Positions 9,036 through 17,700 of a stretch of DNA of 41,859 bases are shown piece by piece. The number at the start of each line of letters is the position of its first letter. Position 1 is the stretch's first letter. A program made the position numbers and the translations under genes. Under the pieces are notes generated by a model, which was not told the DNA's origin, ran no database searches, and saw only the letters and a program-made list of their open reading frames with translations. This DNA comes from Alicycliphilus sp. (GTDB lineage: Bacteria; Pseudomonadota; Gammaproteobacteria; Burkholderiales; Burkholderiaceae_C): the NCBI GenBank assembly GCA_018054745.1, contig JAGPIX010000006.1, positions 1-41,859 on the forward strand. The letters run 5' to 3'.

Positions 9036-9076
9036 GCCAATATCCACCGCAAGCTGCGCGCTCAAATACGGGCGCC

Positions 9077-10231
9077 TCAGGGGGTGGCGCCCTGCCTCGG
9101 CCACAACGCCCACAGGCGCAGGTTCTGCTTCAGCCGCCCGGCCATGTCGCCCGCCTCCGGGCCCCAGCCGGTGAAGTAGTCGGCGCGCACCGCGCCCAGG
9201 ATGGCGCTGCCCGTGTCCTGCGCCAGCACCAGGCGCGACAGCTGGGCCGTGGGCCCGCTGGAGGCCAGCCACACCGGCGTGCCGTAGGGGATGCTCTGGC
9301 GATCGACGGCGATCGAACGCCCCGGCGTCAGCGGCACGCCCTGCGCGCCCTTGGGGCCGAAGGCGGCGTCCAGCCCGTCCAATGGCTCCTCGCGAAAGAA
9401 CACGTAGCGCGGGTTGCTCCACAGCATCTCGCTGACGCGCTGCGGGTTCTGCCGCACCCAGGCCGTGATGCCGGGCCAAGTGGCATCACGCACCAAACCC
9501 TGGTCCAGCAGCCAGCGGCCCACGCTCTTGTACGGCTGGTCATTCGTGCCGGCATAGGCCAGGCGCACCAGGCGCTGGCTGCCGTCGGCCTCCTGCACGC
9601 GCAGCCGGCCCGAGCCCTGGATGTGCAGCACCAGGGCCTCGACCGGGTCGCGCACCCATGCAATGGCGCGGCCGGCCAAGGCCGCCTGGGCCTGGGGCAG
9701 GGTCTCGATCTGCTGGCGCGTGTACCAGGGCTTGCGCTGGCCCAGATCCGCCGGCGGGGCATACAGCGGTACGCCAAAGCCGTTGCCCGGCTGGCGCACG
9801 GCGTCCAGGTAGGGCTCGAAGTAGCCGGTCAGCAGGCCATCGGCGCTGCCCTCCAGCGTTTCTATGCGGTAGGGCTGCAGGCGCTGCATGATCCAGCCGC
9901 GCTGCTCCTCGGGCGCGGCGATGCTCAGGCGGCGCACGTCGCCACACAGCGGCGCGAAGGCCGGGGCCGGGCGCTCGCAGCTGCGCAGCCAGGCGTTCCA
10001 GGCCTCGTGCAGGGCGTCGGCGTCAAAGCCGGGCAGCTCGCTCCAGGCCACGGGCACCCAGCGGCTCTTGGACTGGGTCAGCGTGCCCGGCACGGCCGCC
10101 GATCCCGCGGGCACGGGCCGTGCCGCCGGCGCGGTGGGCGCGGACGAGTCCAGGGGTACCGGCGTGGAGCAGGCGGCCAGCATTCCTACAATCAGCACCA
10201 TCCAGAACAGGCGCGGGAGACAAACATTCAT
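9077..10231 (-). CDS. mltA: Membrane-bound lytic murein transglycosylase A
   Basis: Outer-membrane lipoprotein that cleaves the glycan strands of peptidoglycan to 1,6-anhydro-muropeptides. The N-terminus MNVCLPRLFWMVLIVGMLAAC is a lipoprotein signal with lipobox LAAC at about residue 21. Then come the MltA domain (GLLTGYFEPYLDA near residue 130, ALVLHIQGSGRL) and the C-terminal 3D domain, with the acidic motif VLAQDTGSAI, RADYFTG and GPEAGDMAGRL. The 384 residues match the family. The ATG at 10231 shares its CATG with the divergent small gene at 10230. Upstream bases contain no good ribosome site, so a start further upstream cannot be fully excluded, but this one gives a clean signal peptide. 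Confidence 0.93.
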   Translation of the reverse strand: MNVCLPRLFWMVLIVGMLAACSTPVPLDSSAPTAPAARPVPAGSAAVPGTLTQSKSRWVPVAWSELPGFDADALHEAWNAWLRSCERPAPAFAPLCGDVRRLSIAAPEEQRGWIMQRLQPYRIETLEGSADGLLTGYFEPYLDAVRQPGNGFGVPLYAPPADLGQRKPWYTRQQIETLPQAQAALAGRAIAWVRDPVEALVLHIQGSGRLRVQEADGSQRLVRLAYAGTNDQPYKSVGRWLLDQGLVRDATWPGITAWVRQNPQRVSEMLWSNPRYVFFREEPLDGLDAAFGPKGAQGVPLTPGRSIAVDRQSIPYGTPVWLASSGPTAQLSRLVLAQDTGSAILGAVRADYFTGWGPEAGDMAGRLKQNLRLWALWPRQGATP

Positions 10232-10346
10232 GGGGCTGATTTTGCTTGAGGCGCTGGTGGCGCTGCTAATCTTTGTGGCCATTCTGTGGTGGACCATGTT
10301 TTCGGGCCGCAAGCGCGGCGAACTGCCGCCGGACGAGGAGGATTGA
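10230..10346 (+). CDS. Small single-pass membrane protein (38 residues)
   Basis: A short open frame beginning MGLILLEALVALL and ending ELPPDEED. It has one hydrophobic helix (about residues 2-24), a basic patch SGRKRGE, then an acidic C-terminus, a typical single-pass small membrane protein of N-out/C-in type. GGGAG lies ten bases before the ATG. The ATG overlaps the divergent mltA start within the same CATG, so each gene's ribosome site lies in the other's coding strand region. I do not recognise a function. The clean amphiphilic layout and ribosome site argue that it is real. Confidence 0.6.
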   Translation: MGLILLEALVALLIFVAILWWTMFSGRKRGELPPDEED

Positions 10347-10451
10347 CAGTTGTTTGCCGCCCTGAATCACCCGCAGGTACCAAGTCTTACAGACCACGGG
10401 CGCCGCCCGGGCTAGCCTCGCAGACGTACTTTTGAATTCAAGGAGGACTCC

Positions 10452-11096
10452 ATGCGCAAGCTTCTACTCATCGGCAGCGCCGCCGCCATTTTGCTGACCA
10501 CCGGCTGTGCCGAGATGAGCGACACCCAGCGCCGCACCGCCATTGGCGCGGGTGCAGGTGCGCTGGGCGGCGCGGCCATAGGCGCCATGACCGGCGGCAA
10601 GGCTGGCACGGGCGCGGTGATCGGCGCCGGCGTGGGCGCCCTGGGCACCTACATCTGGTCGCAGCAGATGGAAAAGCAAAAACAGGAGATGCAGGCCGCC
10701 ACCCAGGGCACGGGGGTGACCGTGTCGCAGACCACGGACAACCAGCTCAAGCTGGACATCCCCAGCGACATCTCGTTCGCCACCGGCCGCGCCGACATCG
10801 AGGCCAACTTCCGCCCGGTGCTCGATCGCTTTGCCGAGGGCCTGCGCAACAACCCGAATGCCGAGGTGCGCATCATCGGCCACACCGATTCCACCGGCAG
10901 CGACGCCATCAACAACCCGCTGTCGCTGGATCGGGCCGAGAGCACGCGCAACTACCTCACAGCGCGCGGCGTGAGCGGTGCACGCATCCAGGTCGATGGC
11001 CGCGGATCGCGCGAACCGATTGCCGGCAATGACACGGCCGCAGGCCGGGCGCGCAACCGCCGGGTGGAGATCTTCATGGGCGAGCGCCAGGGTTGA
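10452..11096 (+). CDS. OmpA-family lipoprotein with glycine-zipper domain
   Basis: 214-residue outer-membrane lipoprotein. The signal MRKLLLIGSAAAILLTTGC places the lipidated cysteine at residue 19. Residues about 32-72 form a glycine zipper (GAGAGALGGAAIGAMTGGKAG), expected to insert in or lie against a membrane. The C-terminal OmpA/Pal-type peptidoglycan-binding domain carries HTDSTG near residue 133, then LSLDRAESTRNYL and GRGSREPIAGN, ending RNRRVEIF. The ATG has an excellent AAGGAGG site. It probably tethers the outer membrane to peptidoglycan, in the style of YiaD. It stands alone; the repeat-derived dyad at 11127 lies just downstream. Confidence 0.9.
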   Translation: MRKLLLIGSAAAILLTTGCAEMSDTQRRTAIGAGAGALGGAAIGAMTGGKAGTGAVIGAGVGALGTYIWSQQMEKQKQEMQAATQGTGVTVSQTTDNQLKLDIPSDISFATGRADIEANFRPVLDRFAEGLRNNPNAEVRIIGHTDSTGSDAINNPLSLDRAESTRNYLTARGVSGARIQVDGRGSREPIAGNDTAAGRARNRRVEIFMGERQG

Positions 11097-11126
11097 CGCC
11101 CCCACGCCACGGGTCATTGCATTAAA

Positions 11127-11172
11127 AATAATAGCTGTCAGCGCTTGTCACATAAGCGCTAGCAGCATTTTT
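11127..11172. repeat. Intergenic dyad repeat, copy 2; likely two-way terminator
   Basis: AATAGCTGTC, then AGCGCTT-gtcacat-AAGCGCT (perfect 7-base arms), then AGCAGCATTTTT. Outer AAATAATAGCTG and AGCAGCATTTTT extend the pairing. It sits between the converging OmpA-like gene and the response regulator. A strong stem flanked by A- and T-rich tails on either strand would stop transcripts from both sides. It is the best-formed copy of the repeat in the window. Confidence 0.65.
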
Positions 11173-11176
11173 CATA

Positions 11177-11827
11177 TCAAGACTGCTGTGGTGCCGAACG
11201 CAGCAGATTGGCCAGCTCCACAGCCGACTTGACCTGCATCTTGTCGAACACGCGCGCGCGGTGCACCTCCACCGTGCGCACGCTGATGGCCAGCTGGTCG
11301 GCAATCAGCTTGTTCGGCAGGCCCTCGACCACCAGGCGCATCACGTCGCGCTCGCGCTCGGTCAGCTCGGCCAGCCTGTCCTGCAGCCGATGGCGCTCGC
11401 GGCAGTCCTGCAGGTGCCGGGCCGAGAGTTCCAGCGCCGCCTGCACGCGATCGACGAGCTGGTTGTCCGAGAAGGGCTTTTCACAGAAGTCAAAGGCGCC
11501 GCGCTTGACCGTGGCCACGGCGGTGGGCACGTCGGCATGGCCGGTGAGAAAGATCACCGGTATGCCGGCAGTGTCGCCACGCGCGACCATGTTGTCGAAC
11601 AGCGCCAGCCCGCTCATGCCGGGCATGCGCACGTCCAGCAGCAGGCAGCAGGGCTGGCGCTGCGGCAGGCCGGCGGTGGCGCGCTCGGCGAGCATCAGCT
11701 CGAAGGCCTCGGCGCTGGCATAGGCCTCGCTGAGCACGCGGCGCGAACGCAGCAGCCAGGCCAGGGCCTCGCGCACCTCGGCGTCGTCGTCCACGATGTA
11801 CACGGTGGCATTGGCGGCGGGTTCCAT
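11177..11827 (-). CDS. Two-component response regulator, FixJ/NarL type
   Basis: 216-residue DNA-binding response regulator. The receiver domain has the acidic pocket VDDD (residues 12-15), the phosphorylation site D65 in LLLDVRMPGMSG, T95 in FLTGH and K117 in EKPF. The C-terminal LuxR-type helix-turn-helix runs over LTERERDVMRLVVEGLPN and SVRTVEVHRARVFDKM (about residues 152-197). Architecture is that of FixJ/TodT-like regulators. The start overlaps the stop of the upstream kinase as TGATG, so the two are translationally coupled and should be cognate. It is the last gene of the yhdP operon. Targets are unknown. Confidence 0.93.
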   Translation of the reverse strand: MEPAANATVYIVDDDAEVREALAWLLRSRRVLSEAYASAEAFELMLAERATAGLPQRQPCCLLLDVRMPGMSGLALFDNMVARGDTAGIPVIFLTGHADVPTAVATVKRGAFDFCEKPFSDNQLVDRVQAALELSARHLQDCRERHRLQDRLAELTERERDVMRLVVEGLPNKLIADQLAISVRTVEVHRARVFDKMQVKSAVELANLLRSAPQQS

Positions 11828-13896
11828 CAGTCTTCCTGAAATACGGGCAGGGTGAAGGTGAATACCGTACCACGCGGCTGGCGCTGGGCATGGCCCAGAA
11901 AGCCGCCGTGCTGCTCCACCACCGTGCGGCACAGGGACAGGCCCAGGCCCATGCCCTCGGCACGCGTGGTGTAGAAGGGCGTGAACAGGCGTTCGGCCAC
12001 GTCCTCGGGGATGCCGCTGCCCATGTCGGCCACGGAGAACTCCAGCCAGCCCCTGGCCGCGTTCGAGGCCGCGCGGCGCACGTGCAAGTCCAGGATGCGC
12101 GGGTGGATCTGCGGATCGTCCATGGACTGCATGGCGTTGCGCGCCAGGTTCAGCAGCACCTGCTCGACCATGGTGCGGTCGCACAGCACCGGGGGCAGGC
12201 CCGCCTGGATGTCCAGCACCACGCGCACGCCAATCTTGTGCGCCTGCAGCCGGATCAGCGGCAGCACGGCGTCGAACAAGGCCTGTGCGCTGGCCGGCGC
12301 GCGTGACTGGTCGCGCCGGCGCACGAAGTCGTGCACGCTCTTGATCACGCGCCCGGCGCGCTCGGCCTGGGCGGCGATGCGCTGCACGCCCACGCGCAGG
12401 TCGGCCAGGTCATGCGCCGACGGCGGCTGCGCCGCCTGCGCCGGGCCCAGCAGGTTCAGCGAGCCCGAGGCATAGCTGGCGATGGCCGCCAGGGGTTGGT
12501 TCAGCTCGTGGCTCAGCAGCGATGCCATTTCGCCCACGGTGGCCAGGCGCGCCGTGGCCTGCAGGCGCTCCTGCGAGGTGCGCGAAAGTTCCTCGGCGCG
12601 GCGCTGCTCGGTCACATCCAGGAAGGAGCCCATCCAGCCCGTGTGCAGGCCCTGGGCGTTGATCAGCGGGGCCTCGAAGATCATCACCGTCAGGCGCGTG
12701 CCGTCCTTGCGCATGAAGGTCGATTCATAGCCCTCGCGCGGCGGATCGAGCCGCCCGGCCATGCGCACCATCTGGCGCTCGGCATATTCCCGCGCATGCT
12801 CGGGCGGCCAGTAGGGCGGCGTGTCCAGGCCCACCAGCTCGGACGTGGAGAAGCCCACCATGGCGCAAAACGCCGGGTTCACGTAGGTGATGCGGCCATG
12901 GATGTCGCGCGCGCGCAGGCCGGTGACCAGGGAGTCCTCCATGGCCTTGCGAAACGCCAGCGCATCGCCGAGGTCACGCTCGGCGCTCAGGCGGCGCCGG
13001 TTGTCGCGTACCAGCACCACCAGCACCGACACCAGCGCGATGGACATGGCCGTGACCAGGGCCGTGAGCACGTTGGGAAACACGCTGGGCGCGGCATGCC
13101 AGCCATCCATGCGCAGGATCAGCGTATTGCCCGGCAGGTCGAACAGCTGCTGCGCCGTGAACATGCGCGTGCCGCGGCGCATGGCGCCCACCAGCGCCAG
13201 GCGCGTGCCGTCGGCCTCGGTGAACGACACCTCCTGGGTGCGCTTGAGGCCCGGCGCCACCAGCTCCTGCAGCACGGTGTGCAAGGCGTAGGTGGCAACC
13301 AGAAAGCCATGGTTGCGCCCATCGCCCATCAGCGGCAGGCAGACCTCCATCATCTCGGCGCCCACGCCATCGGGCATGGGCTGGAAGTAGCTGGTGGAGT
13401 AGGAGGGCCCGGTGATGCGCCGCGCGTTGGCGCAGGCCAGCGCTGTCTCGGAGCGCACGCTGGCGCGCTGGGTCGGGTCGCGCCCCTGGGGACGGTAGGG
13501 CGTCTGGGCATGCGCGCGCAGCTGCAGCTGGGTGTCGCGCCACTCTATGCGCACCAGCTCGCGCCGCTGGGTGAGCAGATCGCCGGCACGGCTTTCCCAG
13601 ATCGCCAGGTCGGGATCACCCGCCTGCAGCGCCTGCAGGTTCTGCAGGTTGTGCGCGAAGGCGTTGCGGATGTCGGCCACGGCGTCGGCGCTGTCGCGCT
13701 CGAGCCGGCTTTGCACCTCGCCGGCCTCGTAGCGGCCGGCCAGCCACACCAGCGTGACCAGCATGCTGGCCACCAGCGCCAGCAGCAAGGCCCACAGCGA
13801 CCAGCGCCGCCACGCGCCCAGCCAGCGGCGCCAGCGCCCTGGCAGCCGCTCCAGCGGCGGCGCGGCTGGCTCGTGTGGCGCTGCGGTCTCAGTCAT
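11827..13896 (-). CDS. Membrane sensor histidine kinase with PAS domain
   Basis: 689-residue inner-membrane kinase. TM1 is about residues 33-53 and TM2 about 276-297, enclosing a periplasmic sensor region of roughly 220 residues that I do not recognise. A PAS domain follows (about 315-430, ITYVNPAFCAMVGFS). The H-box LSHELNQPLAAI has the phospho-accepting H463, the N-box is LLNLARNAMQ near 581-590, and the ATP lid includes DMGSGIP and GMGLGLSLCRTVVEQHGG. It is expected to phosphorylate the coupled regulator just downstream. I chose the ATG at 13896 because it forms TGATG with the nitrilase stop; the preceding codon is GTG and could also serve. The signal is unknown, but context suggests the envelope. 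Confidence 0.93.
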   Translation of the reverse strand: MTETAAPHEPAAPPLERLPGRWRRWLGAWRRWSLWALLLALVASMLVTLVWLAGRYEAGEVQSRLERDSADAVADIRNAFAHNLQNLQALQAGDPDLAIWESRAGDLLTQRRELVRIEWRDTQLQLRAHAQTPYRPQGRDPTQRASVRSETALACANARRITGPSYSTSYFQPMPDGVGAEMMEVCLPLMGDGRNHGFLVATYALHTVLQELVAPGLKRTQEVSFTEADGTRLALVGAMRRGTRMFTAQQLFDLPGNTLILRMDGWHAAPSVFPNVLTALVTAMSIALVSVLVVLVRDNRRRLSAERDLGDALAFRKAMEDSLVTGLRARDIHGRITYVNPAFCAMVGFSTSELVGLDTPPYWPPEHAREYAERQMVRMAGRLDPPREGYESTFMRKDGTRLTVMIFEAPLINAQGLHTGWMGSFLDVTEQRRAEELSRTSQERLQATARLATVGEMASLLSHELNQPLAAIASYASGSLNLLGPAQAAQPPSAHDLADLRVGVQRIAAQAERAGRVIKSVHDFVRRRDQSRAPASAQALFDAVLPLIRLQAHKIGVRVVLDIQAGLPPVLCDRTMVEQVLLNLARNAMQSMDDPQIHPRILDLHVRRAASNAARGWLEFSVADMGSGIPEDVAERLFTPFYTTRAEGMGLGLSLCRTVVEQHGGFLGHAQRQPRGTVFTFTLPVFQED

Positions 13897-14711
13897 CACA
13901 GCACGCGGTGCTCGAGCGCCGGCAGCTGGCTGCGCAGCTGGCGCAGATGGGCGGCATCGAGCTCACCCAGCACCACCCCCGATCCCTCGGCCTGCCGCGC
14001 CAGCACCTGGCCCCAGGGGTCTACGCACATGCTGTGGCCCCAGGTGCGGCGGCCGTTCTCGTGCTGGCCACCCTGGGCCGGCGCCAGCACATAGGCCAGG
14101 TTCTCCACGGCGCGCGCGCGCAGCAGCAGCTCCCAATGCGCGCGGCCGGTGGTGTAGGTGAAGGCGCTGGGCACCAGCAGCAGGTCGGCGCCGGCACGCG
14201 CATGTTCGCGGTACAGCTCGGGAAAGCGCAGGTCATAGCAGACGGACAGACCGACATGCCACAGCCTGCCGTCGCGCGCCGGCAGCGCAAAGCGCACGCT
14301 GCCCTGGCCGGCCTGGATGGTGCGTGCCTCGTCGAACTGCTCGCGGCCGTTGTCGAAGCGAAACAGGTGGATCTTGTCGTAGCGCGCCACGCATTCGCCC
14401 GCCGGCGAGAACGCCAGCGAGCTGTTGTACACGCGCCGCGGATCGTCCCCCGCCAGGGGCAGCGTGCCGCCAACGATCCACAGGCCCAGCTCGCGCGCCG
14501 CATCGGCCAGAAAGCGCTGCACCGGCCCATCGCCCAGGCGCTCGCGCAGCGCCAGCTTGTCCTCGTCGCGCCGGCCCATGGCGCAGAAATACTCGGGCAG
14601 CACCGCCAGCTCGGCTCCGGCACGGGCCGCCTGCTGCAGCAGCTGGCGTGCGACCTCCAGATTGGGCTGCAGGGCCACGCCGGAGACCATTTGCAAGGCT
14701 GCGACTTTCAT
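13896..14711 (-). CDS. Carbon-nitrogen hydrolase, Nit1/Nit2-like
   Basis: 271-residue cytoplasmic nitrilase-superfamily amidase. The catalytic triad is visible: E40 in VLPEYF, K113 in YDKIHLF and C158 in SVCYDLRFPE. Length and motifs fit the Nit1/Nit2 branch, whose known members hydrolyse deaminated glutathione or omega-amides of 2-oxoacids; the exact substrate here is inference. The start overlaps the yhdP stop as ATGA and its stop overlaps the kinase start as TGATG, so it sits in a tightly coupled operon. A yhdP-nitrilase pair is a familiar arrangement in betaproteobacteria; the attached kinase and regulator are the less usual part. Confidence 0.92.
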   Translation of the reverse strand: MKVAALQMVSGVALQPNLEVARQLLQQAARAGAELAVLPEYFCAMGRRDEDKLALRERLGDGPVQRFLADAARELGLWIVGGTLPLAGDDPRRVYNSSLAFSPAGECVARYDKIHLFRFDNGREQFDEARTIQAGQGSVRFALPARDGRLWHVGLSVCYDLRFPELYREHARAGADLLLVPSAFTYTTGRAHWELLLRARAVENLAYVLAPAQGGQHENGRRTWGHSMCVDPWGQVLARQAEGSGVVLGELDAAHLRQLRSQLPALEHRVL

Positions 14712-17700
14712 GGTTTTGCTCCTGAGATTGCGGGGGCGCCAGGGGCGCCAGCACCGGGCGCCGCCTGGCGCTGCTGGATGCGCTCCACGCGTGGCTCGGC
14801 CCAGGTGCCGTCAATGCGAAACTCTTGCGTCGCCGCCTGGATCAGCGGCCCGCGCAAAAACACCTGGGCCAGAAAGCTGCCCAGGCCTATGACCGGGTTG
14901 ATGGCCGTGGCCACGAGCGAGGCGGTCATGGCATTGATCTCAGGCACCACCACCACATGCAGATCCTGCGTCTCACGCTCGATGTCGGCGCTGCCCTCCA
15001 TCAGCACCGCGGCATTCACGCCCTTCATCTGCAGATTGTTGGTGGTGGCCACGCCCTGCTCCACATGCAGGTCGCCGCGCACGAAGTCGAAGGCAAAGCC
15101 CTCACTGAACACGTCGCGGAAATCCAGCACAAGGCGCCGCGGCAGCGACTGCAGACTGAGCACGCCGAGCAGCTTGGCCAGACCCGGGTCGGCCTTGAGG
15201 AACTGGCCCGATTCCACGTCCACATGCATCTGCCCGGTCATGCTGCGGTAGTCCGGCGACAGCGGCGAGCCCTGCCAGCCCACCTGGCCGGCGATACGCC
15301 CCTTGCCGCGGCGCAGCACGCCGTCCATGCCAAAGCGCGCCAGCAGCGCGCCCGAGTCGCGTATGTCCAGCGCAAAGTCCATGCTGGTGCGCCGCTGCGC
15401 CGCTGCGCCCTTGCCGCCGACCAGGGCCCAGCTGCCGCTGGAGGCGAACACCGCCTCGGGCGCCGCCAGGTTGAACTTGCCCAGGCGCCATTCACGCTGG
15501 CCGTCCTGCGTGGCGCGGTTGCGCGCCTCTATCTCCAGGCGGCCCAGGCGCCGGCCGCGCAGCTCGAAGTCCTGCACCACGATGTCCAGCGCCGGCAGCC
15601 TGGCCGGCTGCTGCGCATCCAGCAGCGCATCCACCTGCGGCTCGTCCGACTGGGGCAGGGCCAGGCGCGACAGGCGCGCATACAGCCCCTCCTGCTGGGC
15701 CGCGCCGTCCGCCTGGCGGTACTCCACATAGCCGTCGAGTTCACGCGCGCTGACGTTGGCGCGCCAGTCGGCGCCGACGCGGGAGACGCCGGCCACCACA
15801 TCGTGCAGGCTGCGCCCCTGCAGGGCAAGCGTACCCACGCGCAGCGCCACCCGGTCGGGCAGGTACCCCTGGGCCTGGGCCACCGGTCCGCCTGCGCCCG
15901 GCCCCTCCTGGTGCTGATCGAGCAGCGCGTCCCAGGCATCGACATCGAGCATGTCCAGCCGGGCATTGGCAGCCACGCCTTGCTGCGGCAGCGCCATGGC
16001 CTGGCCCGCCGGCAGGCCGACAGTCACCGCGCCGCGCAGCACGCGGGCCTGCTCGCCCTCGAGCGCGCGCAGGTAGTCCAGGCGCAGCACATCGCCCAGA
16101 GCGAGCGTCAGCTGATCCTGCAGCGGCGCGCTGTCGGAGGCCATCGCCTCGGACGTGAGCTGGTTGTCAAAGCGCATGGCCAGCGGCGTGGCCGCGGCCT
16201 TGCCCAGCGGCGCCGGGGCGTCCAGGGCTATGCCCACCAGGTCACTGGTGACCTGGATCTCGGCCACGCCGCGGCGCACGCCCAGGCTCAAGGCATAGGC
16301 GCTGGCACCGCTGGCGTGCCGCGCCAGTCGCGCCAGCAGGCCCAGTTGGGGCGTCTCGCGCAGGCCCTGGGCCGTGGCCGTGCCGCGGGCACGCACGCGC
16401 ACCGGTGATTCGCGCGCGCCGGCCGCGGGCGGCGCCACCATGCCGCCCTCCAGTCGCAGCTCGCCGCCCAGGGCCCGGCCCTGCACGCCGACCAGGCTGA
16501 AGCCGGTGTCGCTGAACTGCACCACGCCGCGCGCGCCGCTCACCGTCGGCGCCTCGGGCACAAAGCGCACATCGTTGTCGGCCAGGGTGACGCTGCCGCG
16601 CACCTGGGACTGGGCCATCTTCGCCAGCGGCAGCTTCAGGGCGAGCTGCAGATCGGCCGCGCCACTGGCCGTGGCGCGATCGAGCGCGCCATGGGTGAGC
16701 TGCGCAATCTGCGAGCCGCTCACCAGCGTCAGCATGTCCTGCAGCGGGCCGCGCACCTGGCCATCGACCTCGACCACGCTGTGCTCCAGATCGGCGATCT
16801 TTGCCCCGACCTTCTGCACGCGCAGCGCCCGCTGGCCGGCAAAACCGCCCGTGGCATTGCGCACCAGCATGCTGGCGCGGTCAAACACCAGCTCGCCGGC
16901 CAGGTTGGTCAGCACCGGCCAGGGCCGGTCGCCGGGCGCCAGCAGGCTGGGCGGCACGTAGGCGTAGGTCACATCCGTGACGCGCGCGGCGATGTGAAAT
17001 TCGCCCAGGCGCGGCGCATGGCCATAGGGAAAGTCGTGCAGATCGCCCTTGACGCGGAACTGCACCTCGGGGGCACTGCCCGTCTGGATGGCGTCGCGCA
17101 CGTAGTGGCGCGTCTCGGCCGGGATGACCAGCGGCAGGTAGCGGTGCACGCGCGTGCCGTCGGCGCGCGACAGGTGGCCCGAGAGCTCCAGCACGCCCGG
17201 AAAGCGCGAGCGTGCCGGTGATGTGGCGGCGTCCGCCGTGCGCCAGGCCAGGCGCGCCTCGCCCTGGGCGTCGGCATTGGCAAAGCGCAGGTCGTTGGTC
17301 TGCACCGCGATGCGCTGCCCCTCGACCTGCCAGCGCAGCGTGGCCGACAGCTGCTGCACGGGCAGCACCGGGTCTTCGAACACACCGGGCAGCAGCAGCC
17401 GTCCGTCTGCCATGGCCAGCTCCGCGCGTCCGCCCTGCTGCGTCAGATCCAGCTCTACATCGGCGCCAGTCAGGCCGACGACCGCGGGATTCCTGGCCTG
17501 GGCGGCAATGGCCAGGCCGCTCACCTTGGCGCGCAGCTGGTATTGCCGGGGCTGCGCCAGCGGCCCATGCCAGCCGGCCTGCAGCTGCTGCACCAGACCC
17601 TGGGGTGCATAGGTCTGCAGGGCGTCACGCACGGCGGCATCCAGCGGCAGACGGCTGGCAATCTGCGCCAGGGCGGCCAGATCGAGGCGATCGGCCTGCA

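Noticed and set aside
10380..10440. Promoter of the OmpA-like gene
   Set aside because: Only weak -35/-10 matches are visible in this GC-rich stretch, so no call was made.
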